Assembly: GCF_029889845.1 (NCBI RefSeq)
Contig: NZ_JARANV010000009.1
Coordinates: forward strand, 62,001-126,000
DNA length: 64,000 bases
Reading direction: 5' to 3'
Origin: Halomonas sp. 25-S5
Lineage (GTDB): Bacteria > Pseudomonadota > Gammaproteobacteria > Pseudomonadales > Halomonadaceae
The notes below the pieces were generated by a model. The model was not told the origin of the DNA. It saw only the letters and a list, made by a program, of their open reading frames with translations, and made no database searches. Positions 1 to 8,691 of the stretch are shown here, piece after piece. A program made the position numbers and the translations under genes. Position 1 is the stretch's first letter. Each line of letters begins with the position of its first letter.

Positions 1-1
1 G

Positions 2-127
2 GGGGTGCGCGAGTACAACGTCGACATGGCCGCCGCCATGATCGCGGCGCTGCCGACCCTGGTGGTCTACGTGCTGGCCGGCAAGTATTTCGTGCGCGGG
101 CTCACCGCGGGGTCCGTCAAGGGCTAG
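2..127 (+). CDS. ABC transporter permease, C-terminal end (partial)
   Basis: The window opens inside this gene; 41 codons remain, ending in TAG. The visible tail reads through a hydrophobic segment ([19 protein letters not shown]) and ends GLTAGSVKG. That ending is typical of MalG/UgpE-type inner-membrane permeases of carbohydrate ABC importers, where the last helix is followed by a short cytoplasmic GAVKG-like tail. A MalK/UgpC-type ATPase follows on the same strand, as expected for an importer operon (binding protein, two permeases, ATPase). The substrate cannot be told from this fragment. Family assignment rests on the tail and the neighbour. Confidence 0.75.
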   Translation, partial: GVREYNVDMAAAMIAALPTLVVYVLAGKYFVRGLTAGSVKG

Positions 128-314
128 GGAAACACTGCTTTATTGCTGCGCTCGATATCCTGGCCGTCGGCGGTGCCGAGGCGTCGGGCCGTCGCAATCC
201 TCATTGAGCAGCCAGTCAACTCCGGTTACTGCGCTCCGGCGGCGGCCAGCCTCTCGTCGCTCGCGACATAAATCAGCGTTCCCTATGAATAAAATCATGA
301 AGAGATAAATCGCC
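128..314. other. Structured spacer between permease and ATPase genes, possible dispersed repeat
   Basis: This 187-bp gap inside an apparent operon is unusually long and rich in inverted repeats. CTGGCCGTCGGCGG near its start can pair imperfectly (12 of 14) with CCGGCGGCGGCCAG about 75 bases later, and GTCGCTCGCGAC is a 5-bp perfect stem with a 2-base loop. No ribosome binding site plus ORF is visible on the + strand. It could be a REP/BIME-like intergenic repeat that modulates expression between permease and ATPase, or a decayed sequence. No second copy was seen in this window. Confidence 0.4.
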
Positions 315-1436
315 ATGTCAGCTCTCGAGATCCACGAGGTCCGCAAGGACTTCGGCAACGAACGCGTCCTCAAGGACGTCAGCCTGGCCATCGAGTCCGG
401 CGAATTCCTGATCCTGGTCGGCCCCTCGGGGTGCGGCAAGTCGACCCTGATGAACGCCATCGCCGGCCTGGAGCCGGTCACCGCCGGGGAGATTCGGATC
501 GCCGACCGCGACGTCACCTGGCTGACCCCGGCGGAGCGCGACATCGCCATGGTCTTCCAGTCCTATGCGCTCTATCCGAGCATGACGGTGCGCCAGAACA
601 TCAGCTTTGGCCTCGAAATGCGCAAGGTCCCCAAGGCCGAGCGCGAGGCGGCGGTGGATCGGGTGGCGGACCTGCTGCAGATCACCGCCCTGCTGGATCG
701 CAAGCCCGCGCAGCTCTCCGGGGGGCAGCGCCAGCGGGTGGCCATGGGCCGCGCCCTGGCTCGCGAGCCTGCAGTGTATTTGTTCGATGAGCCGCTCTCG
801 AACCTGGACGCCAAGCTGCGTGTGGACATGCGCACCGAGATCAAGAAGCTCCACCAGCGCCTCGGCACCACCATCGTCTATGTCACCCACGACCAGATCG
901 AGGCCATGACCCTGGCCGATCGCATCGCGGTGATGCGTGATGGCCATATCCTGCAGCTGGGCACGCCGGACGAGGTCTACAACGACCCCGTGGATATCTT
1001 CGTCGCCGGTTTCATGGGCTCGCCCTCCATGAATTTCATCACCACCACCCTGGAGGGGCAGGCGGGCGACTATCGGTTGCGGATTGCCACCGCGGGGGAG
1101 GAGGAGCTGGTGCTGCCCTGGCCGGCATCGCGGGAGACGCCGGCCCTGGCCGAGCAGGTCGGTCGGCCGGTGATCCTCGGGTTGCGACCGGAGCATTTCA
1201 GCGAGGAAGACCGGCGCCTGACCGAGCAGGCGGAGGGCACACTGCTGGAGGCGCGGGTCAGCGTTGTCGAACCGACCGGGGCGGATATCCTGCTGAATAT
1301 GCCGCTGGGGGATGGCGAGGTCACCGCGCGAGTGGGGCCCAAGTGCCGGGTGACGCCGGGCGAGCGCCTTTCCCTGCGAGTCGACATGGGGCGCGCCGTA
1401 CTCTTCGACAGCGAGAGCCAGCGGCGGCTCGCCTGA
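315..1436 (+). CDS. Carbohydrate ABC transporter ATP-binding protein (MalK/UgpC type)
   Basis: This is the ATPase subunit that would power the importer whose permease ends just upstream, acting at the cytoplasmic face of the inner membrane. At 373 aa it has the usual length. Walker A is GPSGCGKST (residues 36-44), the Q-loop lies in MVFQSYALYP, the signature is LSGGQRQRV, and Walker B with D-loop is LFDEPLSNLD followed by the switch VTHDQIEAM. After about residue 240 comes the OB-fold/TOBE regulatory region typical of MalK, UgpC and SmoK (LGLRPEHF). A weak AAGAG precedes the ATG. The substrate is unknown; maltose, trehalose, glycerol-3-phosphate or polyols are all possible. Confidence 0.9.
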   Translation: MSALEIHEVRKDFGNERVLKDVSLAIESGEFLILVGPSGCGKSTLMNAIAGLEPVTAGEIRIADRDVTWLTPAERDIAMVFQSYALYPSMTVRQNISFGLEMRKVPKAEREAAVDRVADLLQITALLDRKPAQLSGGQRQRVAMGRALAREPAVYLFDEPLSNLDAKLRVDMRTEIKKLHQRLGTTIVYVTHDQIEAMTLADRIAVMRDGHILQLGTPDEVYNDPVDIFVAGFMGSPSMNFITTTLEGQAGDYRLRIATAGEEELVLPWPASRETPALAEQVGRPVILGLRPEHFSEEDRRLTEQAEGTLLEARVSVVEPTGADILLNMPLGDGEVTARVGPKCRVTPGERLSLRVDMGRAVLFDSESQRRLA

Positions 1437-1451
1437 CCCGCGAGTGGGCGG

Positions 1452-1892
1452 TCAGCGGACCGTGATCACGGTGCAATCGGCGGCGTGGCTGACCTTGTGG
1501 GAGACGCTGCCGACCACCAGCCCCTTGAGGTCGCTCAGGCCCCGGCTGCCCATCACGATGGCATCGACGTCGCGGTGGCGCGCCTCGCTGATGATGGTGC
1601 GGGCCGGGTCGCCCTGGCCGATGACCGTCTCGAGGTTGGTGGCGCCGAGTTCACGGGCTGCCTCGGCGGCCCTGTCCACCACCTGCTTGCCGACGGCCTC
1701 GCGTTCCTCCCGCGAGGCCTCGATGGCGATGGCGCCGATGCCCCAGACCAGGGTGGTCTCATGGGCGAGTTCCTCGGGAATGTGCAGCAGGTGCAGGGCG
1801 GCGCCGTCCTGCCGGGCCAGCTGGCAGGCCACGGACAGCGCCTTCTTGGCGTGCTCGGAGCCGTCGACGGGCACCAGGATGGAATGGAACAT
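1452..1892 (-). CDS. Universal stress protein (UspA family)
   Basis: This is a 146-aa single-domain Usp protein, likely a cytosolic dimer in stress physiology. The N-terminal strand ILVPVDGSEHAKKAL and the C-terminal ATP-binding style motif VMGSRGLSDLKGLVVGSVSHKVSHAADCTVITV match the GxRGxx(9)GSxS(H) pattern of nucleotide-binding Usp proteins. The start was chosen at MFHSILVPV because AAGGA lies about 10 bases upstream; the same frame stays open much further upstream but has no Usp sequence there. It is convergent with the ABC ATPase, 15 bp away. A 77-bp gap on its 5' side can hold its own promoter. Confidence 0.92.
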   Translation of the reverse strand: MFHSILVPVDGSEHAKKALSVACQLARQDGAALHLLHIPEELAHETTLVWGIGAIAIEASREEREAVGKQVVDRAAEAARELGATNLETVIGQGDPARTIISEARHRDVDAIVMGSRGLSDLKGLVVGSVSHKVSHAADCTVITVR

Positions 1893-1969
1893 GATGGACG
1901 TCCTTCTCGTTGGTGGGCGTTGATATCTATCGAGCCTAGTCACCCGGACGGGCACTGTCATGATCCGGA

Positions 1970-3040
1970 TCAAGGATGGCGCGCCTTGGCCTTTTCCTCG
2001 CCGGCCTCCAGGCGGCGTAGCTGCTGCCAGAGGTCGCGGCGCAGGTCGGCCATGCGCGGTGCCTCGTCCGCGGCGAAATCCAGCGGCCGGGCCAGGCGCT
2101 GGGTGCGCAGTCCCAGGCGTGCCCCCAGCAGCCCGACGCCGAGGCCCTGGGCGGCACGCGTCGAGAGCTTGCCGGCCAGGTCCATCGACAGCATCTGCAT
2201 GCTCGCCTCGCTGGCGATCTCGCTGACCCCGGCGAAGGCCATCTGGTAGAGCACGCTGCGCAGCAGCCGCAGGCGTGCCGCATAGCCCAGTTCCAGCCCA
2301 TAGAGGCGGCACAGACGGTCGACCATCGCCAGGTGGCGCCAGGCGACCAGCGCCATGTCGACCAGGGTCAGGGGGCTCACCGCCACCATCACCGCCGTCT
2401 CGCCGGACATTCGTGAAATCAGTCGGCGGGCCTCCCGGTCGCGGGGGGCGAGCAGGTGATGGGTGAGCAGTGCCCGGGTGTCGCGTCCATCATGGTGGGG
2501 CTCGCGGGCGGCCAGGAAGGCCTGCCAGTGGGGATGGTCGTCGTCCAAGTCGAGGTCGCGGCGCAGCTGCTCGGCCAGCGCCTGCGCCCGGGCCGGGGTG
2601 GCCTCGGGCAGGGCGGCGAGGCGCTCGCGCAGCCGGGCGTGGCGGGACAGGCGGCGCAGGCGCCACAGTTCGCGCAGCAGCGCCGAGCCACCGAGCCCCA
2701 GGGCCAGCAGCAGCAGCAGGCTCCAGCCGCCGGCCAGCCAGTCGCCGCCGAGGCTGGCGGCCTGCAGGGTCCGGCCGGCCTCCACCGCGCCCAGGCCCAG
2801 GCTGCCGCCGAGCAGCGCGAGCAGCCCCCAGCGCCGCTTGCGCGGGCGCATCAGGCCATCTCCCAGCGCCCGTTCGCCGGCGGCCGCATCGGCCTGTGGC
2901 TCGGCCAGCGGCTGGCTCGGCAGCCCGGCATCGAAGTGCCGCCCGGGCTGGGGATCCTGGGTGTCGGCCTCCGGCGCTGGCGTGCCATCGAGGGTGAAGC
3001 GTTCTCCCGGGCGGGGGTCCTGTTCGCGGGAAGGGGTCAT
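1970..3040 (-). CDS. ycjF: YcjF family inner-membrane protein (DUF697)
   Basis: A 356-aa protein matching the YcjF/TIGR01620 family. The first 100 residues are soluble and rich in proline and acidic residues. Two hydrophobic segments follow (GLLALLGGSLGLGAVEAG and WLAGGWSLLLLLALGLGG), then a conserved DUF697 region with SPLTLVDMALVAWRHLAMVDRLCRLYGLELGY. Its ATG overlaps the stop of ycjX by 4 bases (ATGA), which implies translational coupling. E. coli has the same ycjX-ycjF pair in the Psp-linked envelope stress neighbourhood; no psp genes are visible here. The molecular function is not established. Confidence 0.9.
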   Translation of the reverse strand: MTPSREQDPRPGERFTLDGTPAPEADTQDPQPGRHFDAGLPSQPLAEPQADAAAGERALGDGLMRPRKRRWGLLALLGGSLGLGAVEAGRTLQAASLGGDWLAGGWSLLLLLALGLGGSALLRELWRLRRLSRHARLRERLAALPEATPARAQALAEQLRRDLDLDDDHPHWQAFLAAREPHHDGRDTRALLTHHLLAPRDREARRLISRMSGETAVMVAVSPLTLVDMALVAWRHLAMVDRLCRLYGLELGYAARLRLLRSVLYQMAFAGVSEIASEASMQMLSMDLAGKLSTRAAQGLGVGLLGARLGLRTQRLARPLDFAADEAPRMADLRRDLWQQLRRLEAGEEKAKARHP

Positions 3041-4431
3041 GTCAACTTGTCTCCGATCAGCCAGTCCAGGGCGGCATCCATGCGAATGTGCGGCAGCGGT
3101 GCGCCCTTGTCGCGGGGCAGGGGGCGAAAGGCCGTGAAATCGAAGCCCTGGCGGGCCCAGAAGTCCGCCGCCGGCAGCCGGTCGGGGACCTCGCCGGGAA
3201 ACACCAGCAGCGACTCGCCGGCCAGGGTGGTGCCGCGCAGGGCCGGGGTGCGTCGCCCCTGCTGGTTCACTTCGCGGCCCTGGGTGGCGCGGATCGCCGC
3301 CAGCGACAGGGCCCGGACCGGCACGTCGGCGAAGCGCAGCTCCTTCAGCGGGTCGGCGAGCAGCGCCTCGAGCAGGGCGACCAGGCGGCCGTGCTGCTCG
3401 GGGGTGACATGGTCGGCCTTGGTGGCGGCGATGGCCAGGCGGTCGATGCGCGGGGCGAACAGCCGCGTCAGCAGGCTGCGTCGGCCGTAGTCGAAGCTCT
3501 GCATCAGGTTCGACAGGGCGCGGGAGAGGTCCTCGAAGCGCTCCGGCCCGGCATTGAGGGCCCCGAGCACGTCGACCAGCACGATCTGGCGGTCGAAGCG
3601 GCGGAAGTGCTCGCGATAGAAGGGCTTGACGATATGCTGCTGGTAGTGGCGAAAGCGCCGGGCGAGGGTGGCGTAGAGGCTCTCGGCCGGCAGGGCGGCG
3701 AGCGCGTCGCGGTCGGCCTCGGCGATGCCCGGCAGGGGGAAGAACTGCAGCACCGGGGCGCCCTCGAGTTCCCCGGGCAGCAGGAAGCGCCCCGGCTGCA
3801 GGTCGGCGAAGCCGGCCTCTCGCGCGGCCCGCAGTCCCCGCGCATACAGCTCGGCGATCTCGGCCAGGCGCGCCTCGTCGACCTCCTCGGCCGGGTCGAG
3901 GCCGGCCACCGCCCGGTGCCAGTCGGCGAACAGGGCGGCGCGCTCGCTGCCGCCGTCATGCCGCTGGGCCCGGCTCCAGCTCAGGTAGTCGTGGTCCAGC
4001 AGCGGCAGGTCGAGCAGCCACTCGCCGGGGTAGTCGAAGAGGTCCAGGGTCAGCTGGCGTGTCTCGCTGCCGAGCAGGCCGCGCCGGGCCGGCCGGTAGC
4101 GGATCACCAGGCGCAGCTCGCTGATGCCGCGGGTCGGCTCGGGCCAGCGTGGGGGCTGGTCGTCCAGCGCCTGCATCGCCTGGTCGTAGGGGAAGCGCGG
4201 CACGGCGAGGTCCTGCTGTGGCACCCGCCGGGCACCGAGCAATCGTCCCTCGCGGGCGGCCGGCAGCAGGTCGAGTCGCGCCTCGAGGCCGGCATGGCGC
4301 AGCTGGTTGACCAGCGAGGTGAGGAAGGCCGTCTTGCCCGAGCGCGACAGGCCGGTCACCGCCAGGCGCAGCTGGCGGTCGCGGCCGCGCTCGAGCAGGT
4401 CATGGAGTTCACGGGTAAGCGGGGTGCGCAT
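3037..4431 (-). CDS. ycjX: YcjX family P-loop nucleotide-binding protein
   Basis: YcjX is a conserved GTPase-like ATP/GTP-binding protein of uncertain role. The 464-aa product has the N-terminal P-loop VTGLSRSGKTAFLTSLVNQL and a Walker B-like LVDVLGALNAGPERFEDL, plus the family element LFDYPGEWLLDLPLL. The start MRTPLTRELHDLL was chosen because AGGA sits 8 bases upstream and the length then equals that of E. coli YcjX; the frame is open further upstream. The gene is coupled to ycjF by a 4-base overlap and lies 126 bp downstream of the symporter gene, separated from it by a terminator-like hairpin. Confidence 0.9.
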   Translation of the reverse strand: MRTPLTRELHDLLERGRDRQLRLAVTGLSRSGKTAFLTSLVNQLRHAGLEARLDLLPAAREGRLLGARRVPQQDLAVPRFPYDQAMQALDDQPPRWPEPTRGISELRLVIRYRPARRGLLGSETRQLTLDLFDYPGEWLLDLPLLDHDYLSWSRAQRHDGGSERAALFADWHRAVAGLDPAEEVDEARLAEIAELYARGLRAAREAGFADLQPGRFLLPGELEGAPVLQFFPLPGIAEADRDALAALPAESLYATLARRFRHYQQHIVKPFYREHFRRFDRQIVLVDVLGALNAGPERFEDLSRALSNLMQSFDYGRRSLLTRLFAPRIDRLAIAATKADHVTPEQHGRLVALLEALLADPLKELRFADVPVRALSLAAIRATQGREVNQQGRRTPALRGTTLAGESLLVFPGEVPDRLPAADFWARQGFDFTAFRPLPRDKGAPLPHIRMDAALDWLIGDKLT

Positions 4432-4513
4432 GGGGCATCCTGGCAGGGTCGTATGCTGACCTAATGTGCGGGTCGGACGCGTGCCTGACAAGGCGTAGGG
4501 CCATGAAACGACA

Positions 4514-4536
4514 CTGCCCCGCGCGGGGCGGGGCAG
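4514..4536 (-). terminator. Hairpin downstream of the symporter gene
   Basis: CTGCCCC pairs with GGGGCAG around a GC-rich loop, followed on the minus strand by a weakly T-rich TGTCGTTTC. It lies between the symporter stop and the ycjX start, so it probably ends the symporter transcript. Confidence 0.5.
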
Positions 4537-4557
4537 CATCGGGCAGGCCGGGCGGCG

Positions 4558-6153
4558 TCAGCCGGCGAAGGCCGCGTAGATGGCCATCACCAGGATCACC
4601 AGCATGATGCCGGCAGGGATGGCGCCCCGCCAGGGGGTCAGGTCGACGGCACCGCTGTCCTCGTGGACCCAGGGGGTCTCGCGGGGCATCAGCCGGCCGA
4701 TCAGCAGCATCACCGCCACCAGCAGCACGAAGACGCCGGCCACGAAGTGGAACTCGTGCATCACCATCGGCAGCCTGTCGAAGGGCGGGATGAAGTAGCC
4801 GGCGAAGATCAGCAGGCAGCCGCCCACCAGGGCCACCTTGGCCGCCAGTGGCGGCACGCGACGGGTCAGCAGGCCTACCAGCACCACGGCCAGGATAGGA
4901 ATGAAGTAGATGGCGTTCATCTTCTGCAGGTAACCGAACAGGCTCTCCTGACCGGCCAGCAGCGGGGCGATGGTCATGGCGGCGACGGCCATGACCCAGC
5001 CGAAGACCTTGCTCGAGCGCACCACCTGCGCCTCGCTGGCATTCTTGTTGAGCACGACCTTGTAGAAGCCCAGGCTGAACAGGGTGGTGGTGCTGTTGAG
5101 CGCCGAGTTGAACGACGACAGGATAGCGCCGACCATCACCGCGGCGAAGAAACCCGTAAGCGGTGCGGGCAGCACGTTGAACACCAGGTGGCCATAGGCC
5201 TCATCGGCGACGACGCCCTGGTCGGCATAGAGGTGGTAGGCAATGATGCCGGGCAGCACCAGATAGAGGGGGCCGAGCAGCTTGAAGAAACCCGTCAGCA
5301 ACACGCCTTTCTGGCCCTCGGCGAGGGTCTTGGCGGCAAAGGTCCGCTGGATGATCTGCTGGTTGGTGGTCCAGTAGAAGAGGTTGATCAGGAAGACCCC
5401 GGTGAACAGGGTCGCGAAGGGCACCTGCTGCTCGCTGGAGCCGATCGAGTTGAGCATCTCGGGATTGCTCTCCTTGAGGATCGCCCAGCCCTCCAGCAGG
5501 CCGCCGTCGCTGCTCACCGCCTGCAGGCCGAAGTAGACGATCACGAAGCCGCCGATCAGCAGGCCCACGCCATTAAGGGTGTCGGAGACGGCGACGGTGC
5601 GCAGGCCGCCGAACAGGGCGTAGACGGAGCCGATCAGCCCCACCAGCCAGACCGTCAGCCACAGCAGCACGGTGGGCGATTCGATGCCGGTGAGCCCCTG
5701 CAGGTCGAGCATGCCCTGCAGGCCCATGGCGCCGGAGTAGAGGATGATCGGCAGCAGAATCACCGCATAGGCGATCAGGAAGATGATGTTGGTGATCAGC
5801 TGGGTGGTCTTGTCGAAACGCAGCTCCAGCAGCTGGGGCAGGGTGGCGATGCCGCTCTTCAGGAAGCGCGGCAGGAAGAACAGCGCCAGCGCCACCAGGG
5901 CGATGACCGCCACCACCTCCCAGGCCATCACGGAGAGGCCGTCGCTGAAGGCTGCGCCGTTGAGCCCCACCATCTGCTCGGTGGAGAGGTTGGTCATCAG
6001 CAGCGAGCCGGCGATCAACGGGAAGGTCAGGCTGCGCCCGGCCAGGAAGAAGCCGCTCGAGGTCGAGTGGTCGTCGCGGCGCGTGATGCGCCAGGTGATG
6101 AAGGCGACCAGCCCCGTGAAGAAGAGGAAGGACGCCAGGGTCAGGACGTGCAT
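4558..6153 (-). CDS. Sodium:solute symporter (SSS family, YidK-like)
   Basis: An inner-membrane transporter of 531 aa that would couple sodium influx to uptake of a small solute. The sequence is hydrophobic throughout with about 13-14 membrane segments. It contains [32 protein letters not shown], the SSS signature region, and [19 protein letters not shown]. Both resemble E. coli YidK and vibrio SGLT closely. The start [12 protein letters not shown] was chosen because AAGGA lies 10 bases upstream; 39 extra codons upstream are not conserved-looking. The neighbouring ABC operon and halophile setting fit sodium-driven sugar uptake, but the substrate is inference. Confidence 0.9.
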   Translation of the reverse strand: MHVLTLASFLFFTGLVAFITWRITRRDDHSTSSGFFLAGRSLTFPLIAGSLLMTNLSTEQMVGLNGAAFSDGLSVMAWEVVAVIALVALALFFLPRFLKSGIATLPQLLELRFDKTTQLITNIIFLIAYAVILLPIILYSGAMGLQGMLDLQGLTGIESPTVLLWLTVWLVGLIGSVYALFGGLRTVAVSDTLNGVGLLIGGFVIVYFGLQAVSSDGGLLEGWAILKESNPEMLNSIGSSEQQVPFATLFTGVFLINLFYWTTNQQIIQRTFAAKTLAEGQKGVLLTGFFKLLGPLYLVLPGIIAYHLYADQGVVADEAYGHLVFNVLPAPLTGFFAAVMVGAILSSFNSALNSTTTLFSLGFYKVVLNKNASEAQVVRSSKVFGWVMAVAAMTIAPLLAGQESLFGYLQKMNAIYFIPILAVVLVGLLTRRVPPLAAKVALVGGCLLIFAGYFIPPFDRLPMVMHEFHFVAGVFVLLVAVMLLIGRLMPRETPWVHEDSGAVDLTPWRGAIPAGIMLVILVMAIYAAFAG

Positions 6154-6317
6154 GTCGGAAACATCCTTGTGAGGGGTGAGTTCGGCCGCTTCCGGGCGGT
6201 CAGCGGCATGAATGTCAGTAAATTTACTACGTTGGTGGACGAGTCTAATCCCGTGACACGGCACCGCCATTCATCTTTCGTCTAATTGTCCGACATTAGG
6301 GGGCGCTGTCATCCCGC

Positions 6318-6536
6318 CTAGCGGGGTGGCAGGGCACTCACCGGCACGGGCTCGACCAGGCCGAGGAGCTGCACCAGCACCGGGGCCGCGGCGATCACGA
6401 ACCCCAACACCGCCAGGCTGCGGCCGAGCACGCGGTGGTCGGGACGGCGGGCCAGGGTCAGGCCGCCGATGCAGACCAGCAGGCCGAGGATGTTGAAGAC
6501 GTAACCCAGCATCTGCAGCAGGTCGTAGGTGGTCAT
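6318..6536 (-). CDS. Small two-TM membrane protein, unknown function
   Basis: A 72-aa product with two hydrophobic stretches, LGYVFNILGLLVCIGGLTLA and LAVLGFVIAAAPVLVQLLGL, separated by a basic turn (RRPDHRVLGR). A strong AGGGAG precedes the ATG by 5 bases. I do not recognise a named family. It lies 164 bp upstream of the symporter gene on the same strand and is divergent from the DUF924 gene. The gap to the symporter suggests separate transcription. Confidence 0.65.
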   Translation of the reverse strand: MTTYDLLQMLGYVFNILGLLVCIGGLTLARRPDHRVLGRSLAVLGFVIAAAPVLVQLLGLVEPVPVSALPPR

Positions 6537-6621
6537 GGGGCTCCCTTCGGTGGTGGGCAGGGGGTGGGGCGGCTACCCTGTGATGGTACCAGCTCCACCC
6601 CGGGGCGAAGAGGAGGCCGTC

Positions 6622-7170
6622 ATGGAAGAGCGTCGCCCCGAGGCGGTGATCGACTTCTGGTTCAGGGAACTCGCGCCCGCCCAGTGGTTTCGCAAGGACT
6701 CGGCCCTGGATGCCGAGATCGCACGGCGCTTCGGTGACTGGCTCGCGGCCGCGGGGCGTGGCGAGTTCTGGCAGTGGCGGGCGTCCGCCCGCGGCCGTCT
6801 GGCCGAGGTGATCGTGCTTGACCAGTTCCCGCGCAACATCCATCGGGGGGCGTCTCGTGCCTTCGCCTGGGATCCGGTGGCCCTGGTGCTGTCCCAGGAG
6901 GCGGTCGCCCAGCGCGCGGACCGGCTGCTGGACGTGCCCTGGCGGGCCTTTCTCTTCATGCCCTACATGCACAGCGAGTCGCTGACGATCCATGACGAGG
7001 CCATGCGCCTGTTCGCCCAGCCGGGGCTGGAGGAGAACCTGCGTCACGAGCACCGCCACCGCGAGGTGATCGAGCGCTTCGGTCGCTACCCCCATCGCAA
7101 TGCCGTGCTGGGAAGGGACTCCACCCGCGAGGAGCTGGCCTTCCTCGAGCAGCCCGGTTCCGCGTTCTGA
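6622..7170 (+). CDS. DUF924 family protein
   Basis: A 182-aa soluble alpha-helical protein of the DUF924 family. The diagnostic elements are the opening VIDFWFRELAPAQWFRKD, the central VIVLDQFPRNIHRGASRAFAWD and LFMPYMHSESL, and the late HREVIERFGRYPHRNAVLGR. Members are widespread and have TPR-like folds, with no firmly established biochemical role. The start was chosen at MEERRPEAV because GAGGAG sits 6-7 bases upstream; the frame is open about 30 codons further. It stands alone between divergent and downstream stress-type genes. Confidence 0.88.
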   Translation: MEERRPEAVIDFWFRELAPAQWFRKDSALDAEIARRFGDWLAAAGRGEFWQWRASARGRLAEVIVLDQFPRNIHRGASRAFAWDPVALVLSQEAVAQRADRLLDVPWRAFLFMPYMHSESLTIHDEAMRLFAQPGLEENLRHEHRHREVIERFGRYPHRNAVLGRDSTREELAFLEQPGSAF

Positions 7171-7257
7171 GGCTTTTCTCCCGGCGCCCGGCAAGGCACC
7201 ATCGAGCCCTCTTGATCAGTTGCGTTCTTCACCAAGCACATATAAGGAGTGTCTGTC

Positions 7258-7500
7258 ATGGGAATCATTGCCTGGTTGATTATCGGTGGCCTGGCCGGCT
7301 GGATCGCCGGCCATATCATGCGCGGCGGCGGCTTCGGCATCCTCGGTAACATCGGGGTCGGCGTGGTGGGGGCCGTGATCGGCGGGGGCCTGTTCAGCCT
7401 GCTGGGCCTGCAGGCCGGTGGCTTCATCGGCTCGCTGGTCACCGCCATCGTCGGCGCCGTGGTGCTGCTGTGGGTGATCGCCAAGGTCAAGAAGGCCTGA
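7258..7500 (+). CDS. GlsB/YeaQ/YmgE family stress-response membrane protein
   Basis: An 80-aa inner-membrane protein with three glycine-rich hydrophobic segments: IIAWLIIGGLAGWIAGHIM, GILGNIGVGVVGAVIGGGLF and GFIGSLVTAIVGAVVLLWVI. This is the pattern of the transglycosylase-associated GlsB/YeaQ group, linked to general stress in several bacteria. AAGGAG ends 8 bases before the ATG; an in-frame GTG nine bases earlier overlaps that ribosome binding site and is rejected as the start. A strong hairpin terminator follows, so it is probably monocistronic. Confidence 0.92.
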   Translation: MGIIAWLIIGGLAGWIAGHIMRGGGFGILGNIGVGVVGAVIGGGLFSLLGLQAGGFIGSLVTAIVGAVVLLWVIAKVKKA

Positions 7501-7520
7501 CGCGCCGCGACGATGCGAAG

Positions 7521-7560
7521 CGCCCTCGCTCCGGCATGCGGCCGGGGCGAGGGCGATTTT
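7521..7560 (+). terminator. Rho-independent terminator after the GlsB-like gene
   Basis: CGCCCTCGCTCCGG pairs with CCGGGGCGAGGGCG (14 bp, one G-U) over a short loop and is followed by ATTTT. It lies 20 bp after the GlsB-like stop and before the channel gene. Confidence 0.85.
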
Positions 7561-7608
7561 CCTGTCGCCTCGCCATCGGGAATGGCAAGGCCGTATCAAG
7601 GGAAACCC

Positions 7609-8673
7609 ATGTATGTACTGAAACGACTCGGCGCGGTGCTGGTCCGCGGTGTGGCCGACATGGGCTGGGGGGTGCTTGGCCTGCTGCTGGTCGCCTACCT
7701 GCTGCTCGCCTGGCTCGGCCTGACGCTGACCGGCGAGACGGCTCTGGTCGACTCGCCCACCACCTTTCTCTACTACATGATCGTCACCATCTCCACCGTC
7801 GGCTATGGGGATTACTCCCCGGTGACGCGGGGCGGGCAGCTGATGGTCGTGTTCTTTATCGTTCCGGTGGGCATCGGCCTGTTCGCCACCCTGCTGGGCA
7901 AGGCCTCCGCCCTGGTGATCTCGCAGTTCACCCGGCGCCTCAACGGGGAGCAATCGATCGTGCAGAAGGACCATATCGTCATCGTCGGCTTCAATGCCTA
8001 CACCGAGTCCCTGGTCGGGCAGGTCCGCGAGGAGGCGCGGCCCGGGCAAGTGGTGGCGCTCTGCGTGGATGCGAACGCCCCGACGCGCAACCCCTTCCTC
8101 GAACAGGGGGTGGAGTACTTCCGGGCCGCCTCCCTGTCGGACGAGACGCTCTACGAGCGCGCCTCGGCAAGGTACGCCTCCCTGGTGGTGGTCGACGTCG
8201 AGGACGACAGCGAGACCAACCTGGTTTGCATGCACCTCTCCGCTCTCGTCGATCAGCGCTGCCGGATCACCGCCTACGTGAAGAACCAGATGGTGGGGCG
8301 TCTGCTCGAGACTCACTGTCCCAAGGTGAACGTGATTCCCTCCCTGCACCAGAAGATGCTGGTCAAGGCCGCCCTCGACCCCGGCAGCGAGGAGGTCATG
8401 CGCCTGCTCGTCGATGCCGACCAGGTGCAGACCCAGTACTCGACCCGCCTCGCGGGGCCGTCGCTTCCGCTCACCGTCGAACGGGTGTCGAGGCGCCTGC
8501 GCCGCCAGTGCCGGGCCTCGCTGATCGCGATCCGGCAGGCCGCACAACCGCACCCGGTGCTCAACCCTGACGACGAGCTGCTGCTGGCGGCGGGTGACGA
8601 GGTCTTCTACATCGCCGGGCGTCGGATCCCGCCCGACGAGATGGTCCGCCACCTGGCCGCGGAGGGCGACTAG
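7609..8673 (+). CDS. Two-TM potassium channel with cytosolic RCK (TrkA-N/TrkA-C) domain
   Basis: An inner-membrane ion channel subunit of 354 aa. TM1 is residues about 18-40. The pore helix and selectivity filter TVGYGD are at 63-68, and TM2 is about 76-100. A cytosolic RCK domain begins at DHIVIVGFNAYTESL and ends with a TrkA-C-like region (LNPDDELLLAAGDEVFYIAG). The first RCK glycine motif is GFNAYT rather than canonical GxGxxG, so NAD binding may be altered or absent. AAGGGA lies 7 bases before the ATG. Potassium flux is a plausible osmotic-stress role in a halophile, by inference. Confidence 0.9.
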   Translation: MYVLKRLGAVLVRGVADMGWGVLGLLLVAYLLLAWLGLTLTGETALVDSPTTFLYYMIVTISTVGYGDYSPVTRGGQLMVVFFIVPVGIGLFATLLGKASALVISQFTRRLNGEQSIVQKDHIVIVGFNAYTESLVGQVREEARPGQVVALCVDANAPTRNPFLEQGVEYFRAASLSDETLYERASARYASLVVVDVEDDSETNLVCMHLSALVDQRCRITAYVKNQMVGRLLETHCPKVNVIPSLHQKMLVKAALDPGSEEVMRLLVDADQVQTQYSTRLAGPSLPLTVERVSRRLRRQCRASLIAIRQAAQPHPVLNPDDELLLAAGDEVFYIAGRRIPPDEMVRHLAAEGD

Positions 8674-8691
8674 CGTCCGGCCATTGGCGGT

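Noticed and set aside
140-550. A 136-codon minus-strand frame across the ABC operon gap
   Set aside because: Half of it is antisense to the ABC ATPase Walker region and the rest is the hairpin-rich spacer; it shows no protein-like features.
1893-2312. An N-terminal extension of the universal stress protein
   Set aside because: The in-frame sequence overlaps the end of ycjF in another frame, lacks Usp features, and a good ribosome binding site lies before the shorter start.
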